64,000 bases of DNA from a virus. A program made the translations under genes and the position numbers. Below the pieces are notes generated by a model that was given only the letters and a program-made list of their open reading frames with translations, was not told the DNA's origin and searched no databases. The DNA lies in the IMG/VR virus record IMGVR_UViG_3300030101_002968, positions 1-64,000 of that record; one strand, given 5' to 3'. This document shows, one piece after another, positions 60,340 through 64,000 of the stretch (positions are counted from its first letter, which is position 1; each line of letters starts with the position of its first letter).

Positions 60340-61897
60340 CTAGTCTCATATTTGAAATTACACAATCTGCAGAAACAATAGTTGATACTACACTCACTGC
60401 ATTTTTGAGCGCCGATTTTGTAACCAAAACCGGATCTATAATACCACAATCAATCATATTAACTTTTTCACCAGTTACAACATCAATACCTTTACCTTGT
60501 GTGTTAACCATATTAGGTCTTTCAATACCGGCATTGTCTAATATTGTTATGTAAGGTGAAACTATAGATTTTAATAATATTTCTTCACCCACCGCGTCAG
60601 CGGTGATTTTTGTAGAAGCATCTAACAAAGCTACACCACCACCTGATACTATACCTTCTTTCAAAGCAGCTTTAGTAGCGTATATTGCATCTTCTACTCT
60701 ATCTTTCTTTTCTTTTAATTCTACTTTAGAATTAGCACCCACTTTGATGATTCCAACACTACCCGATAACATAGACAGTCTTTGTTCCAGTTTTTTCTTA
60801 ATGAAACCATTTTTTTCGTTAGAAATGAGTTTTGATACGTGTTTGATTCTTTCGGGTAAAGCCTGTTGAACATCATCTATTGTGGTTATTACTGTTGTTT
60901 TTTCTTCTGTAACAGACAAAGCAGCTTCACCTAAGTGTTCTGGTGATATAAGGTCTAAATCATCACCAAGTTGTTCATCTATTACTGTTGCACCTGTTAG
61001 TACAGCTAAATCTTCACATGTATTTCTTTTAGTAGGACCAAAGCCTGGTAAGTCAACCACATTAACTTTTATGTTACCTTTCACTTTGTTTGTTAGCAAA
61101 GCTGCTTTTACCTGCTGAGCAACTGGCGCTACTATTAATAAAGATCTGTTTTTCTTTATAACATGCTCTAAAACGTTTTGTATACGTCTTATATTTGGTA
61201 TTTCACTGTAAACTATTAGTACATGTGGGTTATCTAGCTCACATTTGTGTTTTTCTGTGTTTGTTACCCAATGTGGTGATGTTAAACCAACATCTAACTG
61301 CACACCTTCAACAACATCTACATAAGTTTCGTTAGTTTCGCTCTCTTCCATAAAAACTACGCCGTTTTTACCAACTTTTGAGTATGCTTCTGCTATAATT
61401 TTGCCAAGTTCTGCGTCATTATTGCAAGATATTGTGCTTACGGCGTTCAAAAGATCATCTTTAACGTCTATTTTAACACTATTTAAGTAATTATTGACTT
61501 TTTCTAGTCCAGAATTAAGACCTTGTTTAATTTCTCTTATAGAAACGTCTTTATAAGTGTCACTATTTATAGTTTTTATTAGTGATTCAGCAAGGACAGT
61601 AGCCGTAGTGGTACCGTCACCTGCTTCTCTCACTGTATTTTGCGCAGCTTCTTTAATTAAAGTTGCACCTATGTTTTCAACCGGATCATATAAGACTACG
61701 CTTTGCGCCACGGTTACACCATCTTTTGTTATGACCGGTTTGCCGCGTCCATCTTCGTACACTACGCACTTACCAGAAGCGCCTAACGTGGACTTTACGG
61801 CTTTAGCTAGCTTTTCCACACCAGCAATTACTTTTTTCTTAGCGTCATTGCCAAAGTCTAACGACTTAACAATCTCGCTAGGGTTGTTATATTCCAT
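60323..61897 (-). CDS. groEL: GroEL chaperonin (Cpn60)
   Basis: A 524-residue full-length chaperonin. ATP-site motifs are intact: ITKDGVTVAQSVVL (Asp of KDGV), REAGDGTTTATVLAESL, SGGGVALLDAS and VEDAIYAT (the ATP-hydrolysis Asp). The apical and intermediate regions are all present. The GGM-rich C-terminal tail of bacterial GroEL is missing (ends MRLDEGDK). It folds virion proteins in a ring with the GroES-like subunit. It starts behind an AAATTAAATTTAAT leader with no Shine-Dalgarno. Confidence 0.95.
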   Translation of the reverse strand: MEYNNPSEIVKSLDFGNDAKKKVIAGVEKLAKAVKSTLGASGKCVVYEDGRGKPVITKDGVTVAQSVVLYDPVENIGATLIKEAAQNTVREAGDGTTTATVLAESLIKTINSDTYKDVSIREIKQGLNSGLEKVNNYLNSVKIDVKDDLLNAVSTISCNNDAELGKIIAEAYSKVGKNGVVFMEESETNETYVDVVEGVQLDVGLTSPHWVTNTEKHKCELDNPHVLIVYSEIPNIRRIQNVLEHVIKKNRSLLIVAPVAQQVKAALLTNKVKGNIKVNVVDLPGFGPTKRNTCEDLAVLTGATVIDEQLGDDLDLISPEHLGEAALSVTEEKTTVITTIDDVQQALPERIKHVSKLISNEKNGFIKKKLEQRLSMLSGSVGIIKVGANSKVELKEKKDRVEDAIYATKAALKEGIVSGGGVALLDASTKITADAVGEEILLKSIVSPYITILDNAGIERPNMVNTQGKGIDVVTGEKVNMIDCGIIDPVLVTKSALKNAVSVVSTIVSADCVISNMRLDEGDK

Positions 61898-61929
61898 ATT
61901 AAATTTAATTTGATTTGATTAGTTATTGA

Positions 61930-62223
61930 TTATTCAAAAGTTTTTACAACCTTTGGGCCTTTTGATGCCTCTAACTTTTTTGAGAAGTGGTCGATGCTTC
62001 CGTCAATTGCTGCTTCTGCACCTTCTATGGTTTCTCGTCTAGTTACGTCGTGCCATGTATTATCTTTTACATGTTTGCACTCTGTTTGGTAATATCCATT
62101 TGGCAGTTGTACTATTCTCCAGTTGCTTTTAGCAGCTAAGTGTTTCCATTGCTCAATTGTTTCATTACTCGGTTTTTGGTTGCCAGTAGTTAATGTACTG
62201 GTCTTGTAGTATAAATAAGTCAT
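61930..62223 (-). CDS. Hypothetical protein (97 aa)
   Basis: A 97-residue protein starting MTYLYYKTSTLTTGNQKPSN, with three Trp and a small alpha/beta look (WRIVQLPNGYYQTECK, then VTRRETIEGAEAAIDGSIDH). I do not recognise it. It precedes groEL and lies in the late operon near its promoter end. Confidence 0.62.
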   Translation of the reverse strand: MTYLYYKTSTLTTGNQKPSNETIEQWKHLAAKSNWRIVQLPNGYYQTECKHVKDNTWHDVTRRETIEGAEAAIDGSIDHFSKKLEASKGPKVVKTFE

Positions 62224-62270
62224 TTTGGTTTTATTTTTTGGTTAATATTGACTTGGTCTAGGGTGTCTCC

Positions 62271-62396
62271 CTATTTTTTCTTAGGCTTTGTGTGTCCGTA
62301 GCCTTTTTTCTTTAGCTCTAAATGTTTCTTATGAGTTCTAGCCATTATAGCACTTTTACCCTTGTACATCATATGAGGTTTAAATTTCTTTTTCAT
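62271..62396 (-). CDS. Tiny basic protein (41 aa)
   Basis: A 41-residue frame, MKKKFKPHMMYKGKSAIMAR followed by THKKHLELKKKGYGHTKPKK and a last Lys. Its ATGA start overlaps the stop of the 80-aa basic gene, supporting translation. It is rich in Lys and His. Function unknown. Confidence 0.55.
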   Translation of the reverse strand: MKKKFKPHMMYKGKSAIMARTHKKHLELKKKGYGHTKPKKK

Positions 62397-62635
62397 CTTT
62401 TTTTCTTTTCTTTTTTAGTTCCTTTGCCGTCGTTACCTCTGTTTTTCTTTACAGATTTAAACTTTTTATCTTTGTGATCGTAATCTTTACCTTTTATGTT
62501 TTTACCTGCTTTTTTAGCAGCTCTACGCTTTCTTTGGTTTTCGGCACGCATCTTTTCACGCCTGCGAGAGTTTGCAGCTTTTAGATCTCTTCTTTTTTTA
62601 GATGCCTTTGCTTTCTTTGATAGTTTCTGTGCCAT
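62393..62635 (-). CDS. Lys/Arg-rich basic protein (80 aa)
   Basis: An 80-residue protein that is more than 40% Lys and Arg (MAQKLSKKAKASKKRRDLKA, SRRREKMRAENQRKRRAAKK, ending KKEKKKR). It is the first gene of the late strand after the divergent noncoding region. Such composition suits nucleic-acid condensation. It resembles the basic mini-genes near 11 kb in style but not in sequence. Confidence 0.65.
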   Translation of the reverse strand: MAQKLSKKAKASKKRRDLKAANSRRREKMRAENQRKRRAAKKAGKNIKGKDYDHKDKKFKSVKKNRGNDGKGTKKEKKKR

Positions 62636-62670
62636 AGCTATATTATTACATAGTAAAGCGAAAAGTTAAA

Positions 62671-62681
62671 AGTGTGACACT
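62671..62681. promoter_or_regulatory. Dyad AGTGT-G-ACACT, operator-like
   Basis: A perfect 5-bp inverted repeat with a single central base, about 36 bases upstream of the first late gene on the - strand. A GTGACA/TGTCAC relation to 62713-62718 suggests a second, weaker half. It could bind a repressor or activator of the late operon. Confidence 0.35.
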
Positions 62682-62736
62682 AGGTAGTTACTAAGTATAT
62701 TTTATAGGCTAATGTCACAAAAAAAGCATTATAAAT

Positions 62737-62761
62737 ATAGGGGTATAGTGTTACCCCCTAT
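62737..62761. repeat. Hairpin with GGGG/CCCC stem
   Basis: ATAGGGGTA (62737-62745) pairs with TACCCCCTAT (62752-62761) with one bulged C and a 6-base loop. It is a stable hairpin in an AT-rich setting. There is no T tract on either side, so it is not a standard terminator; a processing or protein-binding site is possible. Confidence 0.45.
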
Positions 62762-62764
62762 GTT

Positions 62765-62777
62765 ATTGATTATCAAT
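62765..62777. promoter_or_regulatory. Dyad ATTGAT-T-ATCAAT
   Basis: A perfect 6-bp inverted repeat with one central base, directly beside the GGGG/CCCC hairpin. Such compact dyads are common operators of small helix-turn-helix proteins. A regulator is not identified. Confidence 0.35.
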
Positions 62778-62800
62778 CATTTACAAAACTGTTTACGTTT

Positions 62801-62816
62801 AGCCGGGGCCCCCCTC
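62801..62816. other. GC-rich island (GGGGCCCC core)
   Basis: AGCCGGGGCCCCCCTC contains the palindrome GGGGCCCC at 62805-62812 and six C in a row (62809-62814), in DNA that is otherwise almost all A and T. It is flanked by GTTTA on the left and GTTTAAAC on the right. It could mark an origin, a packaging or a regulatory site. Confidence 0.4.
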
Positions 62817-63067
62817 GTTTAAACATAATATTTTAAATTTTTTACATTTTTATATATTTTTATAATGACTATTTTTTTTACAAACTAAATACATACGTAT
62901 ATAGATAATAATAATGTAAATAAAATATAAAATAATTACAAAATGAGAGAAGTCGCGGAATATATACTAACTAAAATTTATAACTAAACAAAGTATATAC
63001 TTTTACAATGTAAATACGACACTCAAAAGATAATATAATCAAACAATGTATAACTAATAAATATAAT

Positions 63068-63289
63068 ATGAAATTAAATAGTAAAAGATTTGTAATAAGA
63101 AAATCTCTAATCGGTAAAAACGCAGTAATAACAGTTAACTTCACAAATGGCAAAAGTGCTACTTATAATCACGACAAAGTGTACGAAGTTATGAAAGACA
63201 AACTCGAGCAAATGAATTGCTTCGCAAAGTACAAGTCATATACTGCTTCTAACAATGTACCAGTAATTGCTCGTCCAATTTGCGAGTAG
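63068..63289 (+). CDS. Hypothetical protein (73 aa), first gene of right-arm train
   Basis: A 73-residue protein (MKLNSKRFVIRKSLIGKNAV), basic, with a small alpha/beta pattern (VNFTNGKSATYNHDKVYEVM, then KDKLEQMNCFAKYKSYTAS). I do not recognise it. It starts behind an AATATAAT leader after the noncoding region, so it is probably the first gene of a rightward early transcript. Confidence 0.6.
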   Translation: MKLNSKRFVIRKSLIGKNAVITVNFTNGKSATYNHDKVYEVMKDKLEQMNCFAKYKSYTASNNVPVIARPICE

Positions 63290-63402
63290 TAAAATCAAAG
63301 TCGTAGTTCCACTTGTTTAGCGACTATAAACAATACGAATGAGTACAGTAGTCATGGTGCCGAGGTGTGTTCGATTCACACGCTACTACAAAAATATGTA
63401 AT
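63290..63402 (+). ncRNA. Structured, tRNA-like noncoding segment
   Basis: This gap holds a T-arm-like hairpin (63365-63381: GTGTG, loop TTCGATT, CACAC), a 7-bp hairpin (63313-63333: TTGTTTA, loop of 7, TAAACAA) and a 5-bp closing pair GTAGT (63303-63307) with ACTAC (63385-63389) after the T-arm. No D-arm or canonical anticodon loop can be drawn, so it is not a normal tRNA. It may be a degenerate tRNA, an attachment site core matching a host tRNA 3' end, or a small RNA. Confidence 0.35.
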
Positions 63403-63483
63403 ATGAGTAGACAAATGAAAATGACACCTTTTTTAATAAAGTTGTTAAAAGAAAAACAAAGTAAAACTAATAGAATTAAATAA
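63403..63483 (+). CDS. Tiny basic peptide (26 aa)
   Basis: A 26-residue frame, MSRQMKMTPFLIKLLKEKQS then KTNRIK. It starts 13 bases after the structured segment behind an AATAT leader and stops one base before the next start. Amphipathic and basic. Too short to be certain. Confidence 0.35.
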   Translation: MSRQMKMTPFLIKLLKEKQSKTNRIK

Positions 63484-63484
63484 T

Positions 63485-63610
63485 ATGATAGTAAGAAAAG
63501 TAGGTGGACTATGGATAGTTCAAGCAAAAACAAGTCAACAAATAGTATTCTCACACAAGTCAAGAATGGCGTGTTACGAGTGGATGTTTAAAGATGTACA
63601 CTATGCGTAA
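63485..63610 (+). CDS. Small hypothetical protein (41 aa)
   Basis: A 41-residue frame starting MIVRKVGGLWIVQAKTSQQI and ending SRMACYEWMFKDVHYA. The look is beta strand, then helix. It overlaps the next frame by 8 bases. The tight packing with neighbours is the main support for it being a gene. Confidence 0.45.
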   Translation: MIVRKVGGLWIVQAKTSQQIVFSHKSRMACYEWMFKDVHYA

Positions 63611-63680
63611 AGTAACAGATAACTATACAGCAGAAGTAATAATATTGTTAGTAATATTACTAATGATTTTTACAAAATAA
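63603..63680 (+). CDS. Tiny single-pass membrane peptide (25 aa)
   Basis: A 25-residue frame, MRKVTDNYTAEVIILLVILL then MIFTK: a short polar start, one hydrophobic helix and a Lys end. It starts inside the previous gene (8-base overlap). A small membrane peptide acting on host membrane proteins is possible; evidence is only the hydrophobic run and gene packing. Confidence 0.35.
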   Translation: MRKVTDNYTAEVIILLVILLMIFTK

Positions 63681-63717
63681 AAACAACTAGAGTTAGATAA
63701 TATAATAAAATTACAAT

Positions 63718-63891
63718 ATGAATAAAATAAAATTCCTTAAAAACAATAAAATTAAACTAAATACTACAACTTATAAACCATACACTATTTGTCAACTCGC
63801 CGACACTAAATTCGGCTTAACTGACACTGACGGTAATTCTTATATCACTGAATGGTTTAACTACAAAGGCTTCACTTATGTCGCAGAATAA
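63718..63891 (+). CDS. Small hypothetical protein (57 aa)
   Basis: A 57-residue frame starting MNKIKFLKNNKIKLNTTTYK, with a compact beta-rich part (FGLTDTDGNSYITEWFNYKG, then FTYVAE). Its leader AATATAATAAAATTACAAT is like others in this arm. The last codons overlap the next start by 14 bases. Unknown function. Confidence 0.55.
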   Translation: MNKIKFLKNNKIKLNTTTYKPYTICQLADTKFGLTDTDGNSYITEWFNYKGFTYVAE

Positions 63892-64000
63892 ATTACACTT
63901 AACAATAACAAAATCAGGCGATAGTTACTGCGTAGAAATGCGAGACCACTACTGCAACTACTGTTGTGTATACGAGCCAAGTGTAAAACTAGCAATGATG
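63878..64000 (+). CDS. Small Cys-rich protein, cut by window end
   Basis: The frame opens MSQNKLHLTITKSGDSYCVE and continues MRDHYCNYCCVYEPSVKLAM to the window edge without a stop (41 codons visible). Four Cys, including CxxCC, could bind zinc. It overlaps the previous gene by 14 bases. The end, and so the identity, is not visible. Confidence 0.5.
   Translation, partial: MSQNKLHLTITKSGDSYCVEMRDHYCNYCCVYEPSVKLAMM

Larger units (their letters stand above)
62636..63067. other. Divergent noncoding region with inverted repeats and GC-rich island
   Basis: These 432 bases hold no supported gene and separate the - strand late arm from the + strand genes at the right. They contain an 11-base dyad (AGTGT-G-ACACT, 62671-62681) with a related TGTCAC at 62713-62718, a 9-bp hairpin with one C bulge (62737-62761), the dyad ATTGAT-T-ATCAAT (62765-62777) and a GC-rich island (62801-62816). 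The right half is extremely AT-rich. Likely roles are divergent promoters, operators or an origin. Confidence 0.6.

Noticed and set aside
62730-62737. TATAAATA, identical to a T4 late promoter
   Set aside because: A single 8-mer in very AT-rich DNA, no T4-type sigma factor is visible, and there is no consistent placement before late genes.
63290-63402. A functional tRNA gene
   Set aside because: Only the T-arm is canonical. The 7-nt loop (GCGACTA) lacks U33, no D-arm exists, and the acceptor pairs only 5 bp, so I listed it as tRNA-like only.
1-64000. CRISPR array, insertion sequence or integrase
   Set aside because: No regularly spaced repeats, no transposase, and no tyrosine or serine recombinase motifs were seen in the genes read.

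Overview
The window is part of the genome of a tailed, short-tailed-looking (podovirus-like) double-stranded DNA phage that probably infects a marine Bacteroidetes/Flavobacteriia host. The host call rests on four things seen in the sequence: an Hc1 histone-H1-like protein of the Bacteroidetes type, a secreted protein with marine-Bacteroidetes repeats and a type IX secretion (T9SS)-like C-terminal sorting tail, several lipoprotein and outer-membrane-type products, and AT-rich start regions with no Shine-Dalgarno sequence. The base composition is strongly AT-rich throughout. I see no integrase and no DNA polymerase; the window is probably one stretch of a larger (perhaps circular) genome.

Layout. 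(1) Positions 1-7967, + strand: replication and nucleotide metabolism. In order: the end of a PD-(D/E)XK nuclease, an SSB-like protein, a T7-type primase-helicase, a ThyA-family nucleotide C5-modifying enzyme whose specificity residue is Asp, a GIY-YIG-like/MazG fusion, a second small all-alpha NTPase, an endonuclease, a B12-dependent class II ribonucleotide reductase, a small beta-barrel-like protein, a membrane protein and an Hc1-like protein, ending at a strong terminator (7974-8001). (2) Positions 8000-62635, - strand: one very long late block read right to left. From its promoter-proximal end: basic small proteins, GroEL, GroES, a winged-helix-like protein, a 3-TM holin, tail fibres/spikes (233, 654, 932, 1694 and 374 aa), small packaging-linked genes including a tandem Cpn10-like protein and a candidate TerS, TerL, portal, scaffold, major capsid protein (followed by a terminator), head-tail proteins, a 2422-aa nozzle/stabilisation-like protein carrying carbohydrate-binding-like modules, internal virion proteins, a 3366-aa polyvalent protein, then an exported-protein module (lipoproteins, a CxxC-less thioredoxin, tiny basic proteins, the T9SS-like protein) and finally an M15 endolysin with a tiny membrane peptide. 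(3) Positions 62636-63067: noncoding divergent region with inverted repeats and a GC-rich island. (4) Positions 63068-64000, + strand: a train of tiny overlapping genes plus a structured, tRNA-like noncoding segment.

How the parts may work together. The left arm makes and filters deoxynucleotides; the Asp in the ThyA-like enzyme beside two MazG/dCTPase-superfamily proteins raises the possibility of cytosine modification in phage DNA. The late arm has its own folding machine (GroEL plus two Cpn10-type proteins) suited to large virion proteins. Late genes also send several proteins to the host envelope, which could act in lysis, superinfection exclusion or envelope remodelling (inference).
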